A stretch of 64,000 bases of DNA. It comes from Vespa crabro (taxonomy: Eukaryota; Arthropoda; Insecta; Hymenoptera; Vespidae). The notes under the pieces are model-generated. The model did no database searches, was not told where the DNA came from, and saw only the letters and a program-made list of their open reading frames with translations. The stretch covers positions 3,011,899 to 3,075,898 of the forward strand of contig NC_060972.1 of the NCBI RefSeq assembly GCF_910589235.1, in the 5' to 3' direction. A program made the translations under genes and the position numbers. Positions 47,394 to 61,573 of the stretch are shown here, piece after piece. How positions within the stretch are numbered: position 1 is the stretch's first letter; every line of letters starts with the position of its first letter.

Positions 47394-49842
47394 CCTGCAC
47401 GTATACTTTCATATAGTTTTATGTACATATAGTTATTACATATACACGTTCACGAAAAGCAGTAGTGCGAGATCGCTTGGGCTTGGAAATTACATTGTGC
47501 ACATAGCCTAACGCTTTCGTGCTCACGGAACAGAACGAGATGAGATGCTTCAGATTTACATAAAAATACGTGTTACCATGCAGGTTTCATTCAACGATTT
47601 CTTCTTGGACCTTTCTTGAATTTCTTCTTTTGAAAAAAAGAAAAAAAAGAAAGAAAAAGTTTATCTTCTTTTCCTTTAAACTTTTTTCATTTTCTCTTTC
47701 TTTTTTCTTCCTTTTTTTTTTTTTTTTTTATCTTTGTCCTTTTATATTTCCGCCCGTTTTTATTTAACGCCGTAGGCATGTTTGACCTTTGTCTGGTTCA
47801 GCTAAGAGGCGTGAAAACTGACATTTACTGAAGTTCGTCAGAGAAACTGCTTGTTAAAAAGTTTGTCTACCAGAGTAAGAGTAACGTTGACTGCTTCAGC
47901 ATATATCTAAAGTTTCTTGAGGCAAGATTCTTCAGAACTGTTCTCTTTTCTTTTATATACTTATAACTATCCCTCTGTCAACGCTTATACCTTGGTAATC
48001 CACCCTTCTTCGATTCGAAGAACTTTATTTCTTAATCTTTTTCTGTTCTTTTCCTGATCTTTTTCTCATCTTTCCGTTAGTGTCTCAAAAGAAACTCTTG
48101 TAAGATTCTTCTCAATTAGAAATCGGATCTAATGGAATTAAGTGGTAAGTTGATCCATTAATGTCGCTTTATCTTCTTATATAAGTTATTGCAATAGTAA
48201 TATAGAAGTTAAGAACTAGAAATTTTTGATCAGAAAATATAGTATTTATAAGTAAGTATTGTTCGATATTGTAATTGATTATTTTTTCTTTTTTTGTAAT
48301 TAATTATCTTTAATCTACATTACTATTTAATATTCACATTGTGGAAAAATTTCTTTTCAATTGATTATCTTTATTTTAAATTACTATATAATAATCTTAT
48401 TATATTGCCTTATTATAATGAATTTCATGAATAATTTTGTATAGAACATTTTATATAACTATTGTAATAGGAATTTTTATTATAAAAAATATTTATTGTG
48501 ATGAATTTTTTTACTTATAACTGAGTAAAAAATATTTGTATTTTGCGTAAGTCAAATTTGAACTATAACGTAATAATTTTACTTGTTAGCGGTTCTTTCG
48601 AGTGGGAATAACATTCCGTGGTTGCAATTAATTATACGCTTTTAACGTATCTCCCTTTCTCAATGTTCTGACACATTCTCTCTCATTCTCTTTCTCTCAT
48701 CGTAGAGAGAAAGTTACGAGGACGAGAGTTTAATGAAAAAGAAATGCCTTTTGTCGTGGGTGAAACAACGTCGTACATTGTGATGTTGTTGTTTTTAGTT
48801 CTCAACTTGAAAAGAAGAGAAATAACGTAAAAGAAAATGTAAGTACATAGCTACTGGCTATCAGAAGTCAGAGGATAGCTCGCAGAGTGTAGATTTATGT
48901 TATAGAATGATCAATTGATATTCGATTTATTTCAAAATTAACATTATATATCCAATTTTAACAAATAATCAAATAATATATATATATATTATGTTTAAAT
49001 ATTATTTAAATATAATTTTCGAACAAATATAGTAGTTAACTTTAAAATTTTTATTATGATTTATATTTGAAAAGTATCATGAATATTGTTTAATTGTTAT
49101 TAGTTGATTAGTGATGTATTATCGTTAAGATCTATTATCAAATCTGGTATATTATTTTTCTAAGATTCTAATTAATTTTAAAATATCTGATGAGGGATAC
49201 AAATTGTCAAGTATTGATTCATAAACATAAGCAATTCGAGTAATAATCTATGTGCTTTCCACGTTGATATTTGCAGTGTCTATATTCAGGATTATCTATA
49301 ATCCCGAAGGCCTAGTTTGCAAATGCAGATAGGTAGGAATGCAAATGCATCTGCAAGAGGTTGATATCGTTCCCAACTGACGAATACCATGCTTGAGAGG
49401 ACGAATCATTGCTTTGTTCCAGAAAATCTACGCGAAGGGAATGCTTCTTTTGTTCAATGTATTTTCATCCGACCTTTTTCTATGGGCCCTTTCCCTTTTT
49501 CTTTTTCCTTACATCACACAGAGCTTGGGATCGTATCACTTGAATGGGCTTAATGGTTCGTTAGAACGACGAGTGGTTTCAGTCGATGATTTTGGTTCAC
49601 GTGGGAATATCCTTGATCCTTACAATATATGAGTTTAGATATACTTGTAGAGTAACACAGGGAATTGAGGATCTGTCCATTATTGTCGGAACTTTTAGCT
49701 TTTTCTCATTGACACGTGTAGTGTATAATCTATTTATCTCATTGAATTTTATTTAACAAAAATATTTGTGCTTTATTTTTTTGACGTATTGTTTGAAACC
49801 TGCCAGCTTGACTTTGTATAATAATTTTTTCTTATTTTTTCT

Positions 49843-49849
<7 letters not shown>

Positions 49850-49897
<48 letters not shown>
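49850..49897. repeat. Poly-T tract
   Basis: About 48 uninterrupted T residues. Confidence 0.95.
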
Positions 49898-49899
<2 letters not shown>

Positions 49900-51518
49900 G
49901 AAATAAAAAATTGGATAAAAGGTATTGTCAAATACTATTGGTTAGATCACTTTTCATATTTATGCTTTGTGATCATGAATTATAAATGATTATACTTGTT
50001 CCATTGTTATGGAACAATGCTTGTCAATGTAATTGTTATTTCGTAACGAGACTTTATTGGTTTAGCGAGTTTACGTCAACGTAGTACGTTTCTAATCAGA
50101 AGTGAGTACTGTCCTGAATATTGGATCGTACTAGATTAGTTTCGTTGGTTTTTCATTTAATTTAATACGATTAGAAAATGAATAAGAAAGGAAAAAAGAA
50201 ATTAGAGAGAAAAGAAAGTAATTAAGATAAAAATAAATAAAAATCTCTGAAGAGAAAATCTATCTACGTTTCTTTGCAATCACGCGAACACGTGAAAGCA
50301 TTCTTCGTGAAAGAGATAATTTGCGTTTTATGTCTTGTTTTCTAGTCCTGACGGATTCACAAAGTGCTATCTTTGCGGGTTAAAGGATTACATAGCACAT
50401 TGGAAGGTATAAAAAATTGCAACTATTTGTTCCGTGGTATCACGTGTTTCATCAGATACTAGGAATTCGTAAGATACATATCTACAGTCTCGTAATTTTC
50501 TATACATTTTAAGACTCTAAAAGTTTTATTATGTAAATTTAAATTAAAGAACGCAAAAATACTGAATCTATAATTTTAACAAAGATTATTCGTACAATAT
50601 TAAATAGTTAGTTTTATACAGATATATAGTATGTTAAATATCGATTGCATTTCTGATTTTTGCAATTCTAAAACAAATATCATTTTCCTTTGATAGTTCG
50701 GCCCGAAGGTTATACATTTCGTATGCGTCATTTACAATTAATATTATTAGAGAAATCAAATAGCCTTTGATATACGATTCAAGCTTGTTCGGTATATCAT
50801 TAAACGATTTTATATTTGATTATTATAAAAGATTTAAAAATTCTCATTTACTTTTAATAAAAATATTTCTATAATTAAAATGTTGTATATTTATCAATGA
50901 AATATATATCTAATTAAGTAAAATAGGATCGTATGAGTTATGATTAAATAATAATTTAACACATGATGTCCATAACATGATTATGCATTCTATACTCTTA
51001 TATGTATATCATTATACAAATTCTAATATATTATTTTACGGATTGCGATTATTCATATAAAGCGAACACGAAACCAAAAGAGCACAAAAGTTGGTTGAGG
51101 GGGAGGTCCTCTTAATATACTTTGATATAATTAATAATACTATGCTAACACTGTATTAATAAATAATATGAAAATATATGAGAAATAATACTTAACTTGT
51201 TTCAACTTGACAATTATGATGCACGCTTACAAACTTTTCTATTTAATAATAATTATATAAATATGATTGATAAATAGATAGATATATAAGATAAATAGTT
51301 CGTATTTCTTTTATATCGGGGAAAATTTTAATGAGTTAATTGAAATTTTTTTCTCTTGCTTCTTTTTTCTTTTTTTTCTTCGATAAATTTATCGTAAGTT
51401 TTATAAAACTGCAATATTGTCAAAGACTTTCAATGAATTACGGCGATATTGTGCCGATGGAACCGATGGAGGGCTAAATGGAAGTGGAAAAGGGAGTGGC
51501 AATAACAAGAGCACAGGT

Positions 51519-51559
<41 letters not shown>

Positions 51560-51954
51560 AGAGAAAGAGAGTGAGATGGGAAATATTCGTCCTTTCAATT
51601 TCGATGTAACAAAGTGAGATGGAAGTTTGTTCCGTCCCTTCGGATGAGACTTTCTTCGCAACAAGTAATTTCACTAACGATCGATTATCATTTTCTAATT
51701 GCTTCGTTACTTTTATGTTTCCAAAAGAATCATTTGACTCCTCGATTTTTCTTTGAACATAAAGAAACTATGTAATAATATTGATTGGAATATACAAAAT
51801 TACATAAATTTTTTCACATGCACCTGAACATTCCATGAATCAAAACCTTGACCAAGATAGATGAAATCTCCTAGATTTTCATCCTTCGTTTTTCCTAGAT
51901 TCCCATATTATCTCCATAACCATAGATCCCCATGTATCTCATGGGACTAAGTTA

Positions 51955-52005
51955 GAAAGAGAAAGAGAAAAAGAGGGAGAAAGAGAGAGAGAGAGAGAGA
52001 GAGAG
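51955..52005. repeat. (GA)n-rich tract
   Basis: Imperfect GA run; a similar one lies at 51520-51572. Confidence 0.9.
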
Positions 52006-53196
52006 ACGCTCACGATTCGTTGACAAAACAAGAGCATTTTCGTTCTGTAATATATGAGAATTATCGACATTTCAGATTAATGGTGTTTCGCGAGAGCTGA
52101 AAGGAGAGGAGGGATACTGTCGCTTGATAAATACCCTTATCAAACTGTATGGTACTATTCTTGTCTTTGTCTTTTCTTTTTTTATTTCTATATTTTTTTT
52201 TTTTTCGCCGAAGAAATATTTTACGGTAGTTCCGATAACGGTGACACATAGTATTCTTGTGTGTAGAAGTTTTTAAAATTTTTGTATTCTATGTTTAGAA
52301 CCATAAAATTAATGACTGTTAATGATCATTAATTATTAATATGAATTGGATGATATCTTGACTATTATTATTAATTCGCATATTTAATTATAATTAAAAA
52401 AAAACTATCGTACGAGAGTAAGAAAAATACGAGGAAAGTAATTTTCTACTCGTTTGTAAAATGAAAGGAATTGGAAATTAATTGGTGAACGAAATAGTTT
52501 CTTATATATACAAACGTTCCTTCACTCGACCAGTATTCAAGGATGTAGATGGTAGTATGCTTGTAATTTAATTACATTTCCATTAACGTCGTGTAAATAG
52601 TAATCTTCGAGTATACTCGACTGAGTTTTTTAAGCGTTTAGTTTATTGATGATATTTTACAATAATTTCCTTTTTTAACAAAAGAAAAAAAATTGTTCAC
52701 CCTTATTTCATATTTCACTTATTTATGTATGAACGATTACGACGATTATTACGAGTTAATTATCATCGATTTTTCATTGAATATTATTTCAATGTTTTCC
52801 TATTAAATATATCATTCATTATATTTTCATTCTTTTTTTTTAACTTTCGTCACCTTTCGTTTTATCTCGATTGTAATAGCACGCTAATTAAATACATATT
52901 TCAATTTCATTATGTTTGTTTCACTGACGTTACTTTTGCGATAAATAACGAGGAAGAGATTTTTTTAAGCTTTTGAAAAGAAAAATATTACAATTCGTTG
53001 CAAGCCAATGCATATATATTGATTCAAAGCAACGGTTTGTTACTCACTCATCGATATTAAAAGCCAGAATTCAAAAATAAAATGGAAAAGTACAATTTTG
53101 TCGATCTCTTGATTACACATTTCCAGCATTCGTTTACAAATAATAAATAAGTGAATTAATTAAATGGAAGATTGATATGAAAATAATTTACCTTTT

Positions 53197-53216
53197 TATT
53201 ATTATTATTATTATTA

Positions 53217-53243
<27 letters not shown>
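53197..53243. repeat. (ATT)n then poly-T
   Basis: Trinucleotide run followed by about 26 T residues. Confidence 0.9.
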
Positions 53244-53248
<5 letters not shown>

Positions 53249-54340
53249 TTTCATTTATTTCGTTTTATCAATTCAATTCGTTTCTCCTTAAAATACCGAT
53301 TTCTCTAAAATTTGGTCATATTTCATGTTTTCATGAAATACATGAAATTACGAATAGAAGTTTTTTATCAAACAAAAATGTGATTAGATACAAACAAATT
53401 TCAAGGATTCTAATTAAAGGCGACCAAAAGTATTTGCACTTGTAACGTGGAAGAGAAAATGATAGACAAAGCGAGAAATTGTTTGAGAGAGTGAGCGAAA
53501 CAAATATATTTCCGAAGGAATTAAAGTGAGATAGAATTCTCGGTCAGAGAGTTAGATCGATTTCAATTCTAGTTTAAGCTACTTTGTAGTGACAAGGCAT
53601 CGCCCTGCTGTAACTAATTCGATGTCGAAAGGTGCGAACGTTAGAATGAACATTGTAAGAGAGAAGGAGGTAAAGATGAATATAGATAGATAGAGAAAGA
53701 GAAAGAGAAAGAGAAAGAGAACGAGAGAGAGAGAGAGAGGGACACAGAAAGGGACAGAGATGAGTAAGGATAGACTAAACGTAGCTTGTTTGTAGCGTAG
53801 TCCGGATCAAAGTCTCTATGGTAAAATGTGGTTTCACTACATGTTGACAAAGCTATGAGGTATTCATTCGTAACACACGTTACCGAATCGCTCGAACATT
53901 CATAGTATTCGAATACACGGAACTTGATTCACCACGAGTGTTTTCAACAAAGGGATCCTAACTCCCTTGAGAAGAATGTATTTCGCGAGAAATCGTGGTA
54001 ATCTCGTTACTTCTACATAACATCAAATAGTTTAGAAATGTTATGATATAATAGTCAAAATGAAAAATTTTCTGTCATTGTCATCTGTCAAAGTAAATAA
54101 AAAAAAAATTGGTTTATTGGTCAATAAGATTATGTTCGATAATTAATCATTTTTAAGCTTACAATTAATTGATTCATTTTATTGATGAAATTGATTATCT
54201 CATCGCACTAGGTAATTTTAATAAATACTTTCGTTATTTCTGATATCAAAATTTCTGATTTCGAATCGTTAAATATATAATAAGTATTTTTGTTAAAATT
54301 ATCTTTTCTCCTATTTCCTAAACTTTTCTGTAAAACAGCA

Positions 54341-54343
<3 letters not shown>

Positions 54344-54393
<50 letters not shown>
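54344..54393. repeat. (CT)n microsatellite
   Basis: CT dinucleotide run. Confidence 0.95.
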
Positions 54394-54396
<3 letters not shown>

Positions 54397-54906
54397 ATTT
54401 AGATAAAAGCTTTCGTACGAGCATTAAGTAACAGAACTTTACCTTATCATTTCTCTTCATCTTGATTGGTGTTCTAGATAGTTCGAGTAACTTAGAGATT
54501 TTAACGTTAACAAACATCGTCATTAAGATTTTCGTAAAAAGAAAAGGAGAATTTGCCAATGAAAATCATGAGGAAAATTTTATTTGCAATTAATTGATGC
54601 GGTAATATGCATATTTAATTAATTTTTTATCGTACGAATTAATTAATTAATTAATTAATTTAGAAGAAAAATTCTGAACGATGTTCGTGCTCGTTTTTAT
54701 TATTGTAATTATATAATTAATATTTAATTAGTAACAGTGAGAAAAGTTAAGCGCTTACAATGTGTATAGAAACAAAACAAAATAACTAAAAACAAATAAA
54801 AATTTATTATAAAGTACAAATGTTGTATTGGATTTTAGTACGTATAAGGGCGTTGAATAAAATTATATTCTGCGATATCATCGAGGGTACTATTGTTATG
54901 CTGCAT

Positions 54907-54909
<3 letters not shown>

Positions 54910-54962
<53 letters not shown>

Positions 54963-54978
54963 GTGTGTGTGTGTGTGT
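54910..54978. repeat. (TA)n then (TG)n
   Basis: Compound dinucleotide microsatellite. Confidence 0.95.
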
Positions 54979-55577
54979 ATGTGTATATATATGTATGTAT
55001 GTATTTATATGTAGTATATATAACTCGTTACTTTTATTCGATCAAATTGTTACGACATGAACGTCATTCGTGCAGTTTCCTCTTGAAGTAGTAAACTAGG
55101 TCGATTGTCGTTACAGTTGACCGTCTAAAAAATGGCTCGTTTATTATCTCCACGATGAGAAAACGGCATTTCTTGTATTTATTTTTCCTTCTTTCTTCTT
55201 TGGACTAATGAAGAAATTTACTCTTTTAAAAGTGCCCTTGTTTGTTAGCAACAAGAGAGAGAATGCAAGGAAAAGGAAAAAAAGAAATAAGAAAAAGGCG
55301 AAACAAAGAAAAGAGAAACTTTGTATTTGGCAAAGCAAAGGAAATGTAATTAACGTCATATTAACGCTATTTAATTATTATTATATATAAATATTACGTT
55401 TATCACGTAATAACGTAACTATAATTAATATAATACGAATTGTTATGATTTTTAAATAGCTATAACTATTTTTTTCTTTTTTTCTTTTCCTTAGACATAC
55501 GAAATCGCGCGTAGTTTTTATTAAATAAGAAATTATACGAATTGTTAGATCCTCTCTTATTAATTTTATAAAAAAAC

Positions 55578-55578
<1 letters not shown>

Positions 55579-55628
<50 letters not shown>
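55579..55628. repeat. (TA)n microsatellite
   Basis: TA dinucleotide run. Confidence 0.95.
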
Positions 55629-55629
<1 letters not shown>

Positions 55630-55786
55630 CAGGTTTTAAATTCTTTTTATATTTCTTTTTTTTTTCTTCTATAAAAGAAGAGAATTGCATGTTGCAGATT
55701 TCGACGATATATATTATTTAGGTATATCTTGATTTTATTCCTATTGCTCGAGAGAAAAAAACAAGAAGAATAAAGAGAGAGAGAGA

Positions 55787-55827
55787 GAATAAGAATAAGA
55801 ATAAGAATAAGAATAAGAATAAGAATA
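55787..55827. repeat. (GAATAA)n hexanucleotide repeat
   Basis: About six to seven units after a GA run. Confidence 0.9.
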
Positions 55828-56223
55828 TAAAAAGAAAGAAGTAACAAGAGCAAGCCCTACAATTGGATATGGATTTGATGATTGTTCGTCCTGACCTCTG
55901 AAACATTTTCCTCTTCGATTGTCGAGTACAAACGAAGCGTAGGTCGCACAAAACTTTTATACCAGACCGTATTTTCTCTACTAAAGTGAGAAAAGGTATG
56001 TTAGTGTGTAGATATATACGTGTGTTTGTGCATATGTGGGTGTGGTTGTGTGCGATAGGGTGTGTACTAAAAGTGATAGTTTCTTATTTTGATCGGTCGT
56101 TCCTTTCCGATAGCTTGTATACGAACGATCGCTAAATTGCTCGATCTTAAATTGATCTAGATCGTTGGAAGCTTTTCGAACAACTGCATTTATATTTTAG
56201 ACCCCGCCTCTCTTTCGTTTCCC

Positions 56224-56227
<4 letters not shown>

Positions 56228-56265
<38 letters not shown>
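56228..56265. repeat. (CT)n microsatellite
   Basis: CT dinucleotide run. Confidence 0.95.
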
Positions 56266-56269
<4 letters not shown>

Positions 56270-56712
56270 GACATAGATGTGTTCGATAATTTCTGTCAAA
56301 GCAATTTCGTGTTGATATTCACGCCAACTATGTTCGATCCTATGCCTTTATGTCTATGTATGTATCTGTGTTGATGTGTGTTTGAGCATATGCATCGCGT
56401 TCCAGTGAATTGGTACGAACATACATCAAACTGTCCGTGCATCGAGACGTTGCGGAATAATACAGTACATCGTTAAAGTAATGGCAGCAGAATTTATGTC
56501 AAACTCAACATGGTACAATAATCGATTAATAAAGTCGACTCTGGATAGGCAAGTATTTTTTTTTCATTTGATTCATACTTTAGATATATAATCTACTAGA
56601 CTACTAGAAGATAGATTATTCGAAATAATGAGAAAAGAAAACATTTCCTTGGTATATTAGAAATAGGAAGCAGTATGATAAATGATTAGAAATGTCAGAT
56701 AATTTACGTTGG

Positions 56713-56746
<34 letters not shown>

Positions 56747-58334
56747 AAGAGTTACATCATCATTGTAATAAAGAGATTGTCTTATTAGAGAATATTATTA
56801 TTATTGTTATTATTATTTATTTGTGTATAATTATGATAATATTTATACACAAATAGATAAACAAGTTTCCAGTTTTTTTTCCGGATCATTTATTTTTTCT
56901 TTCTTTTTTTTTACTCTTTCTCTCATTTGGATTTGAATATAATATTTACGGATAATCGATTTGCGTATATTCGACCTCGTGCTTAATCGGCTTTTCGTTT
57001 GCATTCGCATGTTTTTAACGATTTACGTTATATCGCTCTTTAAATTAATTTAAATGCGAGGAAGAAAATGTGAAAATACGAAGGGAAATATTTTTCATTT
57101 AATCTAATCGTTGGAAGATATGCTGTACACAATGATTTTTACTATATCGAACAGTATTAATTATGTTTCGAGGATAGCTCGGATAAATTTTGTATACTGC
57201 TTGATGAGTGTTTCGTTAAAGTATTAAACTTTTTACGGGAGAATGATAACAACGAAGTTGAATATATACATACATGCATAAATATTTTAAGGCAATACAC
57301 AAACGCACTTTTTAACTTTTTTTTTACTTTCTTTTTATCATGAAAAATTTAGTCAATATACGCGAAGGTTTTTATTAATTGTTTCCTCTTGCATAAATGT
57401 TGGGGAAAAAAAAAAAAAAAAAAAAAAGAAAAAGAAAATAAAAACAGGAGGAAGGAAGTTTTTATTTTTATTTCTCGTATATGAGGAAAATTAATATTTG
57501 TAATTTTTTTTTTCAACTATCCATTGAGTTTGCGCCACTTTTAACCTCGTTAATTTCAGTTTCCAGCGAAGAACACGTTGAACGACACACATACATCTTC
57601 CTTTTATTTCTTCTTTTTTATCGACTTTTTATTGCAAAGAGGATCACATTCTTGATGAATTACGATGAAAAGGATCACTATGAATTACCTTAACGTATCA
57701 TCTTTCATTATGTTTGACTGGTTCAAACGCGAAAGACTAAGCCATTAATAATATTTCAATGTTATCAATATTTTTCTTTCATAGATATAATATTTTATTT
57801 ATTTATTTATTTTCTTTATTTTCTTTATTTTCTCGTTCATTGTATTTCATCCTTTAAAGTCGAATTATATATAAGTCTATTATGTAGTAAATAATTGAAC
57901 TCAATATTTTATTCTTCGATGTCCTATTACGATAAAAGAAACGATCATTTTTATTTCCTAAAAAATATTCTCAGATTAAGATAAGAATTATAACATACAT
58001 ACATATATATATATACCTAAGTTTCAGTGTCGTCGTCCGATCCAATTCAAAGCCAAGCTATCGCGTGTAACAAGTTCGAGTTTCGTACGGTTCAATCTTC
58101 TTTGGCGATTTTACGACTCGAAGATTGTGCTCTCGAAAAACTGCTTTGTGGCCATCGATTTTTCTTTAGTTTTACGAAGTCGTCGAGAAGCTTCTTACAT
58201 TTGTCCGAAAGTTTCTACGAAGTTTCTTTTGGAAAAGGTTTCTACTTAACGATTCCAATAATTTTACAAAAGAAGATCAATTCCTTCGGATTAATATTCT
58301 CTTATGTTTAAGAGTATCTCAATTAGATATATAT

Positions 58335-58336
<2 letters not shown>

Positions 58337-58385
<49 letters not shown>
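58337..58385. repeat. (GA)n microsatellite
   Basis: GA dinucleotide run. Confidence 0.95.
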
Positions 58386-58388
<3 letters not shown>

Positions 58389-58974
58389 GCTTCTTCTGTA
58401 CCTTGTTTTTACAAATTTTGTTCTTACTTTAGAAATTTCTTTTTAATATTTTTTCAGTAACTTCGATAAAAGAGACGTAGTTATAGATTCAGGGTTATTA
58501 ACATGATATATCCAATATAATAATAAAGTAGTAAATCTGTTTCAAGTCGAATATATAGTATAGTTAGAACTTTGTCTTTTACGATGAACAAGATTTCTTC
58601 TTCTTCTTTTTTTTTTGTCTTTTTTAAAAAATATATTCTACAATTATTGTTTCCATTTATAAAATTCTATTTGCTTGATTTTATTAATAATTGTCATACG
58701 TTTGATCAATCGTTTATGTCAGGTATCATTATATTAATGAACTTAAAAAAAGAAATTGTTCGAGATAAGTTCCAAATTAGATCTTTCGAAAACAGTATAA
58801 AGTATACATTTTTCTTTTTTGATATATGATGACGTAAAAAATATAGCTCTCTAGTTTTAGAATTTAAGATGAGCTTGTAAATAAAGCTACTTTTTAGACA
58901 TAGCTTTAAGAGTAATAGCAATGTCTGTCTTAATATATTATTGCATTAATAAAAAGTGCATAAAGATATGTATC

Positions 58975-58981
<7 letters not shown>

Positions 58982-59026
<45 letters not shown>
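58982..59026. repeat. (TA)n microsatellite
   Basis: TA dinucleotide run. Confidence 0.95.
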
Positions 59027-59029
<3 letters not shown>

Positions 59030-59724
59030 GCGTAGACCGTGAACTATGAAATACGAGTACGCTTGGGCCATTGTTGCGGGATCGTATGACATGAGTGTAT
59101 GTAATGACCTTCCCGTGTAGACATATTTATGTATATGTATATTAGAGTATGTGCAAGGGCTTTTAGTGTCACTAGTAAGGCAGGTTTTGTCGAGCAAATT
59201 ACGTCCTAGCTAAATATCGTTAGACTTGGTTATACTGATTTGCGTTCTACCTGATTTTGCTATTAACATCCTTTCATTAGTCTATTACACACACATACAT
59301 ACACACACACATACACATATCGTTAGATATGAGTTTACTTAAGTAATGTCTTAAATATATTAGCTTTCGTATATAAGAGAAATATTTTCAAGCAAAGTTG
59401 TCAAAAAAAAAAAAAAAAAAAGTAAAGCGTAACATCCCGCCTGTATTTTAGGATGAGAAAATTGTCAGGGGGCTAATGAAATTTGTCTAAAAGTTTTTTT
59501 TACCAAATTACATTCTTTCTAGAGGAAAAACTTTGTAACGAAGGAAGCATGGGGAGACGTTAGTCGTATGTAATTCCTTCATTGAGATACGATTTTCGAA
59601 GAAAAAACTTTTCTAAAAAAGTTAAAAGGACATTTATTAATCATCAAGCTCGTAGATATTGTGTTATCGTTTATTGAATATTTTTATGAATAGTAATTGC
59701 GACGATATCGATAGATAGATAAAA

Positions 59725-59776
<52 letters not shown>
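59725..59776. repeat. (GA)n microsatellite
   Basis: GA dinucleotide run. Confidence 0.95.
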
Positions 59777-59779
<3 letters not shown>

Positions 59780-60070
59780 GAGAGATAAATAATACTAGGG
59801 AATGTATATCAGCTGCATATCAAAGAATTATGTGTATGGCATATAATAATGGTTATCTGGCTATATTGCTGTCGGAAAATGGTCTATTACAGAACATAGT
59901 TCTATATACTTTTTATACTATTTTATATAATAATGTCTTGTTGAATTATACTGCCAAATATCTCAGATTTTCTGGTTTACGAATAGGAAAAGATTATCTA
60001 TGAAATAGTGGGAAAATTCAGAATGTATAATGTATGAAGGGGCACCTACATATATAGATAAATATATGGC

Positions 60071-60105
<35 letters not shown>

Positions 60106-61523
60106 GATATACATATACATTTATGTGCTCTATAATATTAAAAGATTATGTTTGGATAAATGGAACAGCTTTTCGAAAGCTGCGATAATCGACGATAGTA
60201 CGTATTTATTTTTTCAAACATACAAATATATATATACATATAGTCTTTTAATATTTAAAAAAAACATATATATATATATACACATATGTTTTTTTTTTCT
60301 TCAGTGTAATTTAAGAAGTTTTGACAACATGAAATTTGATCGGATGAGTAGAAAACTTGTTATATAGTTATTATTCCCACAGTAGTGATATATATGCAAA
60401 TTGTATATGTATTTGTATTGTTGAATAAAGAGAAACAATTCAAACATAACTATATCATTTCTCTTGTGAAATCAACGTGGCGAGTATTTTCTCGCGACGA
60501 TTTTACGACGAGAGCTGGCAAGGCCACGTTAATTAATTAAGTTCTAATGGTTACGTTGCAACCGAATGCCATACGTTCGTATCCTTTGACAAATTATTTC
60601 GATTTATCTACTTGAACATTGGAGTGATACTTTTGAATAAGGAGTTCAAAGCTATTTTGTTAACATTTTTCGATTCGATTCAATTCGAATTCGATATACC
60701 TTTTACTTGAAACGTTTGATTAATGTATTTTTACATCTCTTTTTTTTTTTAAATGAATTTAAGTATATAAAATGAATCGATAGGTCCACCGACGTTTCAC
60801 TAATGCTTTCCAGTTAATAGCTTTGCATAATTAATTACTACTGCACTTTAAATAATGTAGCAGACAAATGAAAGAATAGCATCTAGTAGGAATATTCTTA
60901 GTTTTCTATATGTCAATTCTCTCTTTCTTTTTCCCTCTCTTTCTTTTCTTTTTTTTTCTTTTTTATTTTATTCCATTTTATTTGTTTTTATTTTATTTTG
61001 AAAAGAGTCGAACTTCTTTCATTGAATAATTGCGACAAAAATTGTTTAGGAGAATATTCGTTCTTAAAGGCCGCATTTTAATTTTCATTAAAGCCTTCCT
61101 TTTCAGCTGGTAAGTAGGTACACTAATTGTAACACGTTATCTCTTTCAAAACGACTGTCGCAACCAGCCTATGGTTATTTGTTGAATCGTTCTATGGAAA
61201 TAATAAAGTGTAGTATTTAGTATTTATCTTATATTTATCTTTTCTTTCGTGCAAAAAAAAAAAAATCGAGGAAGGCGGAGAAAATTACTGCATCTTTTTT
61301 TTTATTCCTTTTTTTTTGTTCTCTTTTTTTCTCTTTTTTCTCTTTTTTTTTCTCTCCCTCTTTTTTTTTTTTTTTTAATTAAATTCAACGTAACCCCGTT
61401 TATGTTCGCAAACGAGAAAATATTTTCTCAAGTAATTTTTTACATGTAACATTCATAGGGATAATTTAATAAATTTCTTTTATTGTACTTGATAATAATA
61501 AGTTGTAATTGTAAATGAACTTA

Positions 61524-61573
61524 CGAATTTAGAAACGTGATCTACTTTCGAATTTAGAAACGTGATCTACTTT
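61524..61573. repeat. 25-bp tandem duplication
   Basis: CGAATTTAGAAACGTGATCT plus ACTTT occurs twice in direct succession, with a third partial copy; identical copies imply a recent duplication. Confidence 0.9.

Noticed and set aside
49393..49632. 79-residue frame, fairly complex sequence with a hydrophobic segment
   Set aside because: No family recognised, no codon bias or splice context that favours a gene, and length is within chance expectation for 64 kb.
58027..58311. 94-residue frame beginning MSSSDPIQSQ
   Set aside because: Not low complexity, but no recognised domain, no promoter or splice evidence; left out as chance.
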